In this document: positions 21,554 to 32,969 of the stretch, one piece after another
Numbering within the stretch: position 1 is the stretch's first letter
Layout: each line of letters begins with the position of its first letter
Assembly: GCA_016271365.2 (NCBI GenBank)
Contig: CM057456.1
Span: 1,397,759,001-1,397,823,000 of the forward strand
Source of the DNA: Neoceratodus forsteri
Taxonomy: Eukaryota > Chordata > Ceratodontiformes > Ceratodontidae
DNA: 64,000 bases
Direction of reading: 5' to 3'
Notes under the pieces: generated by a model
The model's input: the letters and a program-made list of their open reading frames with translations, nothing else
The model's database searches: none
Told to the model about the DNA's origin: nothing
Position numbers and translations under genes: made by a program

Positions 21554-22381
21554 GGGCCAGATGTTCAAAGGGGCCTTGGATCCATGCAAGCTGTGTCAAA
21601 CAAGCCACTTGAGTGAGATCTAGGTGCGCCAAATACTGTGCACCATATTTTGCAAGAAAAGCATCCTTTGTGACAAAGTTCTCCAAACTGATCCAAGAGG
21701 TCCACTGCATCAACAAAATAGTGTAAGGGATGAGAATGACGCAAGCTGCACCAAAATAAATGGTGCACGTTGAGTCAAAAATGGTGCAAGCTGAGTCACA
21801 AAAATTATCGAAGAAACGATAATGATGCAAACTGAGTACAAAAATGGTGCAAACTGTGTATAATGGTGCAAGCTGAGTCAAACAAATGGTGCAAGTTGAG
21901 TACAAAATGATGCAAAGGACGAGAATGATGCAAGCTAAGTAAAATAAAACGGCAGATGAAATGGCCAAGACTAAGCACCCAAAATGTTTTAAACTAGTCC
22001 TGCAGGAGAATACTGGTCCTTAACAGTAGCATAGTCAGGTCTGACCACCTGCTGTGGGTCTCTTTGTATGCTCTAGTGTTCCTTAGACCAGCTCTGACTG
22101 GTCTAACAGTGACATGCATCTTAAGCACAAGGACAGGACTGGCATTTTTTGAAAATCCCAAATAAGGGGATGGTGCATCATTCCAGTGACCAGGCATCCC
22201 TTCCGACATGACGCAGGCATTGTTTTGGTGCAAGCCACTCTGGCGCATGCATACCTGTTTTTGATGCAAGCACCATTGGAAAATCAGAATTGGTGCAAGG
22301 TTTGATGCATCCTGCTCCTTGCATCAGTTATTTTTGATGCAAGCACCCTGCGTCATTCTTTGGCCTTTGAAAATCTGGCCC
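21554..22381. mobile_element. Harbinger-like non-autonomous transposon
   Basis: 828 bp with terminal inverted repeats GGGCCAGATGTTCAAAGG and CCTTTGAAAATCTGGCCC, flanked by a 3-bp duplication GAG (21551-21553, 22382-22384). GGGCC termini with 3-bp duplications fit PIF/Harbinger. The interior carries a short tandem array (21740-21950) and no transposase. Confidence 0.78.
21740..21950 (+). repeat. Short tandem array inside the Harbinger-like element
   Basis: Repeats of AATGGTGCAAGCTGAGTCAAA and shorter or longer variants (20-35 bp), about seven units. The minus-strand open frame across it (21543-21968) is a by-product of the repeat. Confidence 0.75.
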
Positions 22382-22639
22382 GAGAAGTTTTGTGATGGCT
22401 GCTTAACCGGATTCCAACATCCAGAAACATCAAAAATAAATAAAAAAAATCCCACTCTTTGGCCATTTATTTGCTCTCACCTATAGTGAAGATGATATTT
22501 TTGTTCTGAAACTTTCAAGGCAGAAGGGGCTTAGTTTAGTGTTTCTTGTTGACCAGTAAAGGAGGGCTAGGCAGTTCTCCCTGTTTTCAACCTGGAGGGT
22601 ACAGATGGAAACCAATTGAAATTGAAGCAGATTAAGCTG

Positions 22640-22935
22640 TTGGTGGTACTTTTAGTGAATGGGGGGAATTTGTCCAGGACCCCCTACTTTTTTCGAGAAG
22701 AGCCATAGGATGTTTAACATCCACCTGAACAGGTAGACAGAACCTTGGTTTAACATCTCATCTGAAAGACAGCACCTCAGGTGTGCAGCATCCCCCTTAC
22801 GCTGCACTACAGTGTCAGTATTTGGGTTTTACCCCAAATTCCTGGTGCGGGGCTAGAACCGCAACCTTCCAATCTTCTGGCCTCAGAGGTGAGTGTGGAA
22901 CCTGCTGAGCCACTGTCACTGCGATTGCTTGTATC
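22640..22935 (-). mobile_element. tRNA-derived SINE (reverse orientation)
   Basis: On the minus strand the head reads CAGTGGCTCAGCAGGTTCC (A-box-like, about 22917) and GGTTGCGGTTCTAGCCCC (B-box-like, about 22850). The plus strand shows TTGGTTTAACATCTCATCTG and AGACAGCACCTC, text known from tRNA SINEs of several vertebrate lineages. Non-coding. Confidence 0.7.
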
Positions 22936-23616
22936 AGGGGTGTTCCTTTTGAAGGTGTTGTGAAAAAATAATAATCGGTTCCAGAGTTAGGATTTAAAAT
23001 TTAGCTTCTGAGCATGCTCAGTAGATTTCTTTGGATGATCCTCTGATATGACCCCAAAATTCATCTTTTGCAAGTCATTTTTGGTCATGATTAATTGTGT
23101 TTCTGGGTCATAAGAAAAATTTTTTAGGCCAGGCCACCATTTTGGGTTTTTTTTTCTGAGAAAAATAAAAATATGAAAATATGTAATAATGAGTTATGTT
23201 AACAAAAAAAATATGAATTTTACTAAGCAGGACGCATTAAGCTAGATTTTGTTTTTCCTTTTTTTAAAAAAAGGTCCAGAAATACCTTTTTTGGACTTAA
23301 GTTCTTTGGCTGTCAGCTTACCAAGATGGCTGATTTTTGTGTCATAAGCTGGGAATTCTTGTGTCACACGTTTAAGTGTGACACAAGAATTTATAGTGCA
23401 CACCAAAAATGAAATTCTTGGTTTGCACTTTAATGTACGACAAAGAATTACATTTTTTGATGCATACAAAAAAATTTTTGGATCACACTTAAATGTGCAA
23501 CCTAAGAATTTGCCTTTTTAGTGTGCACGAAAATAATTTTGTCTCACACATACTTTTACACATAGCTTGGCGTTTTTATGATATTTTAATCCCAGATTTT
23601 AAATATACTGTTCACA

Positions 23617-23750
23617 TGCCCCTACTTCATGAAAAAGGATACTGGGAATTTTCAAAAACGGGTTGAAGGGTGATTCATAGTCACTTTGCAAATCCAACTT
23701 TCAGGCAGGACTTAACACAGTCTAGCATCCAAGTTCATGACATGGGGTCA
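23617..23750. repeat. Palindromic repeat family P, copy 2
   Basis: CCCTACTTCATGAAAAAGG, GGGTGATTCATAG, AACTTTCAGGCAGGA and TTCATGACATGGGGTCA in the order of copy 1; the arms are more decayed. Confidence 0.65.
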
Positions 23751-24116
23751 TAATGTAAAAAAAAAAGTTATTTGGCCTTCAGCTGAGCGAGATGGCCAAT
23801 TCTTATGTCACAAACTATGAATTCTTGGGTCGCACATTTAAGTGGGGCCAAAAATGTTTTGTGCACACCAAAAATGGAATTCTTGGGCCGTACATTTAGG
23901 TGCAGCCCAAGAATTTTTTCGTGCACAACAAAAATGGAATTTGACACTTGTTTTTTCTGCTGGATTAATTCTTCAGTCACACATTGAAGTGCAATTTAAG
24001 AATTTTCCATGCAAACTAAAAAAAAAAAAAAATTTTGAGGCTGGTGGAGATTTTGATATGTGGGCAAAGAATTATTTGGTCATGTATTGTGTGCAAACCA
24101 AGAATTATTTGGTCGA

Positions 24117-24141
24117 ACTAAAAAAAAAAAAAAAAAAAAAA
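24117..24141 (+). repeat. Poly(A) tract
   Basis: 23 consecutive A within the CAAGAATT array; a shorter A run lies at 24018. Confidence 0.9.
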
Positions 24142-24389
24142 ATTGGGGGTGGGTGGAGATTTTGATATGAGACCCACAATTTCTTTGGTTGCTTATTAAG
24201 TGCAGTCCAAGAATTTTTCATGCAGACTAAAAATTCTTGTTTTTTTGAATGGTTGAAGATTTTTATATGTGATTTAAGAATTTTTAGGTTGCACATTAAG
24301 GGCAGTAGTGCAGTATCATCTCGCTACACAGAAATGTGGTAGTGTGTGTGTGTCTTACAGACTTACTTATTTGAATATAGTGTTTATGT

Positions 24390-24520
24390 GGCCCTACCTT
24401 ATGAACAAGGATGGTGGAAATTTTCAAATACAGGTTGAAATGTAATTTCGCAGTCGCTCTGTGAAGCCAGCTTTCAGGTGGGATTTAACACATTCTAGCA
24501 ACCAAGTTCATGATGGGTCA
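24390..24520. repeat. Palindromic repeat family P, copy 3
   Basis: CCCTACCTTATGAACAAGG, GAAATGTAATTTCGC, AGCTTTCAGGTGGGATT and AAGTTCATGATGGGTCA. Same block order as copies 1 and 2. Confidence 0.65.
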
Positions 24521-25079
24521 AAATGTAAAACAAAAAAAAGGTATGAAGAAACACTGTGTATGGGGTTGCCCTTTGTCCCAGGGGTGGTGTGTTGAGATCC
24601 TGTGCCAGTAGCCTGAGTTCGGGGGTGAACTTAATGAGCCAGCTGAATGGGGTGAGGCTGAGAGGAAGGTGCTGCCATATGACACCACTGCTAGCCTAGG
24701 AAGGGACAGTGCAGTGCTGGCCACATGAGACACAAGCAACAATACAGTGAGGAGAAGTCTTCTTTTGGCATAGGGGCCAGAGGGCCCTGCACCTCTGCAC
24801 CCATAGCTACACACAAGTGCCAGCCAGATGGACTCTTGGCCCTGCGTGTTTGCATCTGTTACCACATGGATGCACAGGGCCCAGAGGACCCTGTGCTTCT
24901 GCAGCCCCCCAGACAGCCCTACAAATTATTTGTATCCATAGCCAAACAGAAGTGCAGGGCCTTTCAGGCCCCTTATTCCTGCAGGCAGATGGACAGACCG
25001 TTCCTTTCAGCCATATGCATCTGCATCTGTTTGGGACCTGTGTGCATGAGGATACGATTCCACACTCTCAAAAGGAAAG
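24521..25079. other. No recognisable gene
   Basis: Moderately GC-rich spacer with repeated GCAGGGCC/CTTCTGCA phrases that echo the element at 19.3-20.6 kb. No supported coding region. Confidence 0.4.
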
Positions 25080-25275
25080 GAAATTAATTGCAAAAAATAC
25101 TGTATTAATGCACCAGTTAGGGTCCAGCTTAACCCCCACAAAAATAGGGGAATGTTGCATTAAGGCTTCCAACCCTAACCCCCCAAGCAGCAAAAGAGCA
25201 AGACCACACAAGCAGCTGTAGACAGCCATCATCAGGTAAGACAAACAACATACAACTGTTTCAAGATGACACAAA
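25080..25275 (+). repeat. Arm of inverted-repeat element S, copy 2
   Basis: TATTAATGCACCAGTTAGGG, AGCAAAAGAGCAAGACCAC, GACAGCCATCATCAGGTAA and AGATGACACAAATTCAG match 19275-19395 and the reverse of 20400-20590. Confidence 0.75.
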
Positions 25276-25318
25276 TTCAGTATATATAAATGATGGGTAA
25301 GTGTGGTATATGTAGAGA

Positions 25319-25473
25319 ATAAATGCTAGGTAAGTGTGGTGTATGGGGAAATATACCATGGAGAGGGGCTAATTAGCTCCATAATCCATAAACCCGAAGG
25401 ACAAGTGGGATTATGAGCCAGTTAGCCCCTGAGATGGTATATTGCCTCATACACCACAATTACCTAACATTTA
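25319..25473. repeat. Hairpin, ~70-bp arms
   Basis: Left arm 25319-25388 (AAATGCTAGGTAAGTGTGG, ATATACCATGG, GGGGCTAATTAGCTCC) pairs with 25405-25473 around a loop of about 16 bases. A partial copy of the left arm precedes it (25290-25318). TSDs were not identified. Confidence 0.75.
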
Positions 25474-26280
25474 TTTTATATAATACAATAGGATGGTTTT
25501 CTTTTGTTTAGATTGCATTTGTGATCATTTCTGGCTTTACCTCTTCTTGATTGTGTCCCTCCTGCTTCTCCATATTGTAGGGACATTTTCGTGTTGGGCA
25601 TTGTCTTGTCCCAACTGTGTTTCTGTAGTGCAGGTGCCTCATATAAAAGAGGCTTGACTTCAGGGTTCAGTCCCTTAATAACCATCCTGAGTGGCGGGCA
25701 GCGGACTGGTGAGTGGCTGTTTAGTGAGTGATGGTCTGGTGAGCAGGAGCAGTGGTCTGGTGAGCAGCGGTTTGTGGAGTGGCTGTCTGGCTGTGGAGAG
25801 GTGGTTTGGCTATAGAGTAGTGTTGTGTTGTTATGTGGAATATTGGAGCAGTATGGAAGGCTTGGGTGTGAGTAGTGGGCTCTACTGCTTTGAGCCACAT
25901 TTTGTTGCAGGAGCAGGGTTTTTTTTGAGAGGGGGAGGTCTGTGGCTGTAGTGCTGAGGGGCATTACACAGGGAATTCAGCTGGAGGAAGACACGGGCTG
26001 CAGAGTCAGTCATGTATCAGGCCAATTAAAGTCATATACCATGGATGCCCATAGTATTTGACTTTGATTGGTGTGATATACAGGGAAATACATGATGGGA
26101 TTATCAATGGGATACAAGTCACATCCAACATACACACAAATACATGGATGGGAACTTCCCCCCTTAGAAAAGGCCATCATTTATTTCCGTGTATACCTGT
26201 CACTAATCTATCAATTAAAAGTATATACCTACACTAATTTAAACAATTACAGCTATATTACTGTACCTACACTAACTAAA
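25474..26280. other. No recognisable gene
   Basis: Includes a low-complexity GGTGAGTGGCTG/GTGGTCTGGTGAGCAG tract (about 25690-25810) made of short GT/GG phrases. No supported coding frame. Confidence 0.4.
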
Positions 26281-26281
26281 G

Positions 26282-26322
<41 letters not shown>
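26282..26322 (+). repeat. (TA)n microsatellite
   Basis: About 17 TA dinucleotides. Confidence 0.95.
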
Positions 26323-26410
26323 TAATCGAAAAATTAAAAGTATATACCTACACAAATAGAGTATACCTACGCTACATTAAATCCTATGGGACAATACTAA
26401 TAACATACAG

Positions 26411-26790
26411 TTAATGGAAAACTATTTATATCCATAGGCCCCTACCCCGAAAAACTACCCCCGATCCAGCTTTTATTTAGAAAATGGCATTTTCTCGCTA
26501 TACTACTTACTTTATTTTTATTCAAAATGTCAAGTGAACTGAATATGGCAGGCGCTGGGGGCTACATTTACTGTAAGGTGCTGCGCCACTGCTCACTTCA
26601 ATACATTCCAGCAGTGTGGCGCACACACCTTTACAGTAAATGGAGCCCTCAGCATCGCCATATTCCCGGTTCACGACTTTTGAATAAAATAAAAGTAGCA
26701 GTAAGTAAGAAAAACGCAGTTTTCTAAATAAAAGCTGGATCGGTGGTAAGCTTTTCGGAGGTGGGGGTCGGATTTCACAGTTTTCCTTAA
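26411..26790. mobile_element. Palindromic MITE with TTAA target duplication
   Basis: 380 bp. TTAA at 26411-26414 and 26787-26790; termini TTAATGGAAAACTATTTATA and (reverse complement) TTAAGGAAAACTGTGAAATC. Nearly the whole element is palindromic: GATCCAGCTTTTATTTAGAAAA pairs with TTTTCTAAATAAAAGCTGGATC, and TTTACTGTAAGGTG with CACCTTTACAGTAAA. No coding content. Resembles T2/piggyBac-type MITEs of frogs. Confidence 0.85.
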
Positions 26791-28279
26791 CACATCAAGA
26801 AGTTAGCCAAACCGTTTAACAGGCTGCAAATGAACTTGGAAAAAAAAAATACACAAACCCCTGCCAAACCCAGAAATCACCCTGACTCCTACCTGCACTC
26901 ACTATACACCATTCTCTCCTTGCTGCAAGAGACCTTCAGGTGTCATGACGTGATCACAAATGGAATCTCCATAACAATAACCATCCAAATGTATATATTT
27001 AACAAACAATGGGTAAGGGTGGAACACTCGGAAGTGCACCCATCTTGGGGCCTAATGAGGACAGTAATGCCCTAAGTAGCCCCCTTCATGGGTATATATC
27101 GTTGTATATCACCCTTCTATTACATTTGTTTTACTTGACCCCTAGTAGTGGTTAGCAGTTGTTTCCCTGTATACCGTGCCCTGTATATGCAGTTGTATTC
27201 AATATGTAATGCATAACCATTCAAATGTATTTTATAAAACAAAAGATCTGTAAATCTCCTATAAATACATATGAATATCTATACAGTACATGCTTGTATG
27301 GTTGTCGGTAGGCTGCCTCAGAGTGTACTAAATGCCACGTCATATGTACTGTACATGCTTGCTATAAAAAAACAAACAAAAGTAATGCCAAACACAACAT
27401 GAAAGAAGCAGGGCAGGAATTCACCTGGCAAGGCATTTCGCTGTTTAAACTACCTCTTCTTGTCTGGCATGTCATTTTCGTTTCCAAAGGCAAAAAATAC
27501 CTTCTGGCCAAAACCATACCATTTAATTATTTTAAAAGATGGTCTATTTATATTTGTTTTGCCAGGTCCTCTTCACACATACGCCCATTATTAGCTGATT
27601 GAAGAAGCAGTTAAAAATGCTGCGCTGCCTTTCTTGTGAATGGCACTCTTCATCAGCACATGAGGTCACTGTCTGGGGCTGCTATAGCAAAATAGATTTA
27701 ATTGATGTAGTTGTCTGTCACAGACATGCTTACCCAGGGGGAAAAAAAGACTGATTTTATTATTTAAAATAGAGTCCAATACAGTGGCTCTGAAGATGAT
27801 TTGTAACGTTACAATGCATAGTAGGTAGACTGTTATTACGGGGCTAGCAAAAATGCAAATATTTGTTAAGCACAACCTTCATGCTTCAAAAGATCTTTAG
27901 CTGGCAGATCAACGAGAGGTTATAGAATTTGTATCGTGTAAAGGTCATCTTTTTGAGAAGAAATCCTTGAAACATGACATGCTTTTCATTACTTTGGTTG
28001 ATTACAAGAACAGAGCCCAATTTGTGTTCTAGTAACAGCGTGACAATTTGCAGAGTGGGGACATTTGTTATTATGAAAGATTCCATGATGCTCCCAGCTG
28101 GCTGCATCAGTTTTGTAAAGCAGCAGGATTGGGCCTGGCTGAGCAGCAGAACATTTATTACCTCTACCATTGTCACAGTGAGATCTATCATCACAGTATT
28201 AACAGAAATGCATATCCTAATGCTAGCGTGATATAACATGTCACCAGGCAGCGAAGTAAGTCTTTAGTCAGAATCAGAA
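26791..28279. other. No confident gene
   Basis: Unique-looking sequence. Open frames on both strands at 27886-28239 (117 codons on minus) overlap each other; see rejected items. Confidence 0.4.
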
Positions 28280-29325
28280 GAGAAGAAGGCCACAAGTGGG
28301 GCACCACAGGGATCTGTCCTGGGTGCATCCCTCTTCACTGTGTTCTTAAGCACACTGGTGAGGGAATCCGGAGCATTTTACGTCTCTTCGCAAATTACAC
28401 TAAAGTCTGTGGGAGGGTGGATAGTGATGAGGGAATAGTGAAATTGTAGAGAGACTTACAAAAGCTGGAGGGGTAGTCTAAGGTTGGCAGTTGAAATTCA
28501 ACACCAAAAAGTGCAAGGTAATGCACGTAAGGAACAAGAACCCTAGGACAGAGTACTGGATGGGTGGGGTGAGATTTAGAACTATGGCTAAAGAATGAGA
28601 CCTTGGAGTTCTCATCAGTGACACCCTCAAACAGTTGAGTCAGTGCAACAAGGCATATAGCAAAGTGAGTAGGATGCTGGGATGTATGAGGAAGGGTATT
28701 GATAGAAGAAGGGAAGAGGTAATACTTCCCCTATATAGATCTTTGGTGAGGCCACACCTGGAGTGTTGTGCCCAGTTCTGGAGCCCTCACATCAGGAAGC
28801 TGCAGCACAGGGTGACAAAAATGATTCAGGGCCAACAGAGAAGGTCCTGTGAGGAGCGCCTCAAGGCACTGACCATGTACTTGCTAGAGACAAGGAGGGA
28901 GAGGGGTGATATGGTAGAGACCTTCAAATTCCTGAAGGGAATTAACAAGATGAACTGTCTGGAATTATTTAGCTTGAATACTGGTTCGTGGTCATGAGAA
29001 CATGAATGGAAACTGACAGGAGAGAGGTTCTGGAGGGATGTGAAGAAGTACTATTTTACAGAAAGGGAGATGGAGCCATGGAACAGTCTTCCAGTGGAAG
29101 TGGTGGGTGCAAAATCAGTTGGTGGTTTTGACCACAACTGGGATAGAATGAAGGGTGTAGTGGTGGCTTGGAGTGGCAAAAAATGAGAGGAGAATGGGGG
29201 AAGGAAATGAGCCGCTAAGACCCTGGAGGGACAGTAAGTCCCAGGGTTAAATAGAGAACGCAAGCAGACTGGACAGTTCATTGGTCTTTTTCTGCCATCA
29301 TTGTCTATGTTTCTGTGTTTAAATC
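28280..29325 (+). mobile_element. CR1-type LINE 3' fragment
   Basis: Starts in RT palm text (GCACCACAGGGATCTGTCCT, out-of-frame GAPQGSVLG) and ends near ATTGTCTATGTTTCTGTG, the CR1-like 3' terminus seen inverted at 7496. About 1.05 kb, 5'-truncated. Confidence 0.85.
28300..28997 (+). pseudogene. CR1 reverse transcriptase C-terminal remnant
   Basis: The thumb region reads SQCNKAYSKVSRMLG, RRREEVILPLYRSLVRPHLE, CAQFWSP, KMIQG and RGDMVETFKFLKGINK (28635-28960), all CR1 RT landmarks. The palm before 28600 is in other frames and shows text like a decayed ADDT block. Inactive. Confidence 0.85.
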
Positions 29326-29697
29326 AAATGTGGCTATTTTGCAAATCATGGTACAGTATAAAAATGTATCTGATTAGGGAAATGTTACTAGCCATGTTAC
29401 AGAACTAACTAGCCATATACTACTCCATTGCAGTCAGTTCTTTGTCCTTCTGCAGTAAGATAATGATACACATTGGTACAGTCCAGGTTTCCGTGCTTCC
29501 AAGGCTTTAATGGTGCTACCAGCCACATGCCAGGTCATTAATATGTCTAGTTATGCTGCATGGGAGCAATGGTTGTTAGGTGTGTGCACTTTCTTTGTTG
29601 ATGCATTACTGGACTCTCAGCCTTGGTAGCTCTCACAGAGGCACTCTGACATCAGAGGTTTGATCACTGATCTTCTTAAAAGTTAAATTCAGGAGAG
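29326..29697. other. No recognisable gene
   Basis: AT-rich spacer between CR1 and a tandem duplication. Confidence 0.4.
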
Positions 29698-30033
29698 TGA
29701 AGGAAGCTTACCTCACTTTAATAGTACTATTTCTAGAGTAAGTTCAGATCCCATTAGTGCTAGTGGTGGTGGAGGTGGGGTCTGACACGGCAATGAGTTT
29801 CTGAATATCTGCACTCTGGGCAAGGAGCGCTTCCTGCTAGAACAGGCATAGTATGTAGTACCCTGGGAGGAAGCTTACCTCACTTTGACAGTACTACTGT
29901 TAGATGCTAGTTCAGATTCCAGCAGTGCTGGTGGTGGTGGTGGGCAGGGGCTTACATTGCAGTGAGTTTCTGGATCTCTGCACTCTTGGAACGACATGCT
30001 TTCTGCCATAATGGACACAGTACACAATGCCCT
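29698..30033 (+). repeat. Tandem duplication, ~170-bp period
   Basis: Two units: 29698-29868 and 29869-30033. Shared blocks: GGAAGCTTACCTCACTTT, AGTTCAGAT(C/T)CCA, GGTGGTGG, GAGTTTCTG(A/G)AT and TCTGCACTCT. The GGTGGT core differs in length. Confidence 0.8.
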
Positions 30034-30034
30034 G

Positions 30035-30990
30035 TAAACATGGAAACGTACAAAACCTAGAATTTGTCAGCAGGAAAGGACTGCTTGCACCACCCAGTCT
30101 GCCCACATGTTCCCTGCCTAATCTGTCTCTGCAGACCTTATCTGGTCTCTGTTGACCCTTCTGCCTATTTTCTAATATACCCCTACTCTATGTCCATCCC
30201 TCACATGATTGAAACCCCTCATTGTTTTAGCCTATACCACTTCTGCTGGCAGTGTGTCTGTTCCAAGCACCTACCACCCTTTCAGTGAAGAAATAGTTCC
30301 TCACATCTCTCTTGAACTCCCCCCCAACTTCATTGCATGATCCTTGATCCTGGTGCTCCTCCTCATTTGTGAAAACTACCCCTGCACCTTGTTCACTCTC
30401 TACCCCTCCTCTCTTTGAGAGTGTACATGCTGAAATCCCTCCGTCTCTCCTCATAGGGCTTCTAATGTAACCCCTGCACCATTTTAATTGCCCTCCTCTG
30501 GACTGCTTCCACCCAGTCTGTGTCCTTTCTGAGGTGTAGTACCCAAAACTGGACACAGTATACCAGTGAGAGGTACAGTGGCAACACCACCTCCCTCCTC
30601 TTGCTGGAGATGCCCTTTGCTTTGTCACACTGCCCTGCCACTTTGAGGTCCTCCGATATGATAACCCCAAGGTCTCTTTCCTGCTTAGTGACTGTCAGTA
30701 CCCCCATCCTGTGCTCAGCTACTTGGTTACTGTGCCTTGGGTGCATGATTTTGCACTTTTTGGCATTAAACACCAATTTCCATGCTTCTGACCACTCCTC
30801 AAGAGTCACAAGATCCCTGCTCATTCTCTCAACCCCCTCCTGAGTGTCCACCCTATTGCAGATTTTGGTGTCATCTGCAGAAGTGCATACCTTCCCTACC
30901 AGTTATTCTGCGGTGTCACCTATGAAGACACTGAAGAGAACTGATCCCAGTCCTGAGCCCTGAGGTACCCCACTGGTGACTCTCCCATCA
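30035..30990 (-). mobile_element. CR1-type LINE 3' fragment with RT remnant
   Basis: The minus strand carries CR1 RT: MSRDLVTLEEWSEAWKLVF, KKCKIMHPRHSNQ and KQERDLGVIISEDLKVAGQC (30600-30800), followed by VLPLYLSLV and RRAIKMVQG, then the 3' region with AGACTGGGTGGTGCAAGCAG near 30090. The 5' edge at 30990 falls in the VTSGVPQGS block. Opposite orientation to the copy at 28.3 kb, so the two converge. Confidence 0.85.
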
Positions 30991-32969
30991 TTTGAAAAAA
31001 AAGTATTTGTCAAGCATGGGCTTTGAACCTGCTAGACAGTATAACAATCTGCAGTGAGAGGCATTTGCATGCTGAGATGTGTGACTGGAGGGTAGAGGGA
31101 ACCAGAGGGTGGAAATGAGTTACTGCAGTGTGCAGCCAGTAGATATCCTGCTTAGCCCCCAGGCAGAGCACTGGGGTACCTGAGAAGACAGACTTCGGAA
31201 GGTTCATGAACATTGCTAAAAAGATAAGCCAAGTTGGAGTTGCTCTGCTGTACCAGTTAAAGAGCACCTATGTACTTTAACATGTAGTTTTATTTAATAC
31301 TTATTCAGTTATCACAGTTTACTAGAGAATACATGTTCACCTTTCCTTTCCACGTTTTAGAACACATCTTAATAGTCTATCCAGAAAGTCCATTTATAAT
31401 TTTCCTCAGCCACTCACTGACTCTCACCACTGCTCTTCCTTCAGGCTGTAACCTTGACATCCCCTCTCTCACATGTACTCACACAACCTGGCTCCCATCC
31501 AGAATGATCCTGCTTACCTATTATGGGGTTCAGTGGTTTGCCGCCACCTGGCAGGACCTCAGTCAGTATATGCCAGCTGACCACTCTGGAAAAAATGCTA
31601 AGATGTTGGAGGCAGCTAGGAGGATCAGCTGGCTTTCTGCGGGCCTTGAGGTGGGTGGGGTGATCAGCATTCGTGCACATTGGGGGGTGGGTTTTTGCAC
31701 TTGTAATGCCCTATGACTTCCCCAGTTACTGCCTTTGGACACCTGCTGCATCGTTCTGTAGGTGGCTGACATCACATTACCATGATGTCCGTGCCACACT
31801 ACATTCCAGCTCAGCAGGCAGTAGTACAAAGGTGGACCAACACCGCTGCCAGGGCCTGAGCATGGTGTATCCACATAATGCTCTGCCCCCCCGAAGCCCA
31901 GGACTGGGGATCCAGGAAAGGGACACACATTCAGGTCTCCCATGTAGCAGTGCAGTGCTCAACCAGCCAGAACCATTGGGCTGGGCCAGAAAGGCATTTA
32001 AAAAATAATTTTTGATTGTTCCCAATTTACTTCATATTGCGTTTGTTAATGACAGCATAGTGCTTGACATGACCATGGACTGCAATATCACCAACACTGC
32101 AATTGTGAGGTCCCAGTGGACATAGTTTTATCCTATCTAGCATCCTGCCTGCCCTCCAAACACTGTCCTTTAAAGTAGCCTCCACCACCATAACCCTTCC
32201 TGGTACTGTATGTTCTGTGTGTCAGAGGCCCAGTGGAAGTAGTGTTCACACTCCAAGCCCCAATCATCCCTCCCCCCCCCACACACACACATACACACAG
32301 TGGTAGATCTCAGTTTGTCTGAAGCATTGAGGGAGGGGTGATCTGTCTAGCACCAGAAGTGACTGTAACAGACTACTCAGTGATGCCAGGACTGCCCCCC
32401 CCCCCACTGGTGAGGGATGGCGCTGCAAGGAGTGTGAACTGACTGAGCTGCAGGGGGGGAGTTGAAGACTGCCACCACTAGAACTTTGACCATAACATAG
32501 AGGGCCGTGGGATGCTTTAGAGGAGGTAAGGGGTGGTATGGTAAAAGATGAGGGGTAGGCAAGCAGGATTCCAGATAGCATATCTAAAACTATTCCTCTG
32601 AGAAATGGAGCATCTGTTGCTGACACCCCTCCTACCCAGTTATGGACAGTGCTAGGAGGAGTTGAAGACTTTCTAATGATGCCTTTGCCCTTGTTTCACA
32701 TAGGACTGCAGGGTGTTAAGGAGGGGACTGAAAAGACAGTTTTGAGGGAACTGGAATGAGCTCCAACATATACTGTTATGTATGGTAGGACCGGGGGTGG
32801 TAGATAACTAAGGGATGGGGTGGGATGACCATGAGACTAAGCCTAGCAACCTGGGAACTGCAGACTTCGTTTGCAGCAGATTTGCTGTGACACAGTTTGG
32901 GCTGAATAAAAAATATTGGGGAGTCTTGAATATGAATATTCAATAAATATTCATGCAAAAGTATTTACA
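30991..32969. other. No recognisable gene
   Basis: About 2 kb without a supported gene. C-runs at 32270 and 32394 and a CA run (32280-32300) are the only obvious features. Open frames here lack motifs and conflict between strands. Confidence 0.4.

Larger units (their letters stand above)
21420..23000 (+). repeat. Unnamed repeat family R, copy 2, interrupted
   Basis: TAGTTAGGGTTGAATGGACTG and CATAATAACGTTGACAGAATTC precede the Harbinger-like insertion. GAAGTTTTGTGATGGCTG, GAAACTTTCAAGGCAGAAGG and CCTTTTGAAGGTGTTGTG follow it, with a SINE inserted in between. The same order as at 5740-6170, so both insertions are younger than the repeat. Confidence 0.65.
23330..24320 (+). repeat. Degenerate tandem/hairpin array (CAAGAATT units)
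   Basis: Units of roughly 65-75 bp repeat GTGCACACCAAAAATGGAATTCTTGG and a complementary CCAAGAATT segment (about 23350, 23410, 23500, 23815, 23880, 24070, 24200). Each unit folds back on itself around TTTAAGTG. Palindromic family P copy 2 (23617-23750) is embedded. Confidence 0.65.

Noticed and set aside
21543..21968. 141-codon minus-strand frame
   Set aside because: It spans a tandem repeat and both a transposon end and its flank; the peptide is repeat-derived.
23330..24320. CRISPR-like look of regularly spaced repeats
   Set aside because: Units are degenerate, self-complementary and variable in length, there are no unique spacers or cas genes, and the setting is a vertebrate genome.
27886..28239. 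117-codon minus-strand frame overlapped by 85- and 62-codon plus-strand frames, with text vaguely like a CBS motif
   Set aside because: Open on both strands, no start context, no motif strong enough to name, and no introns or promoter visible.
30520..30843. Plus-strand 107-codon frame
   Set aside because: Shadow of the CR1 RT on the opposite strand, where the recognised motifs are.
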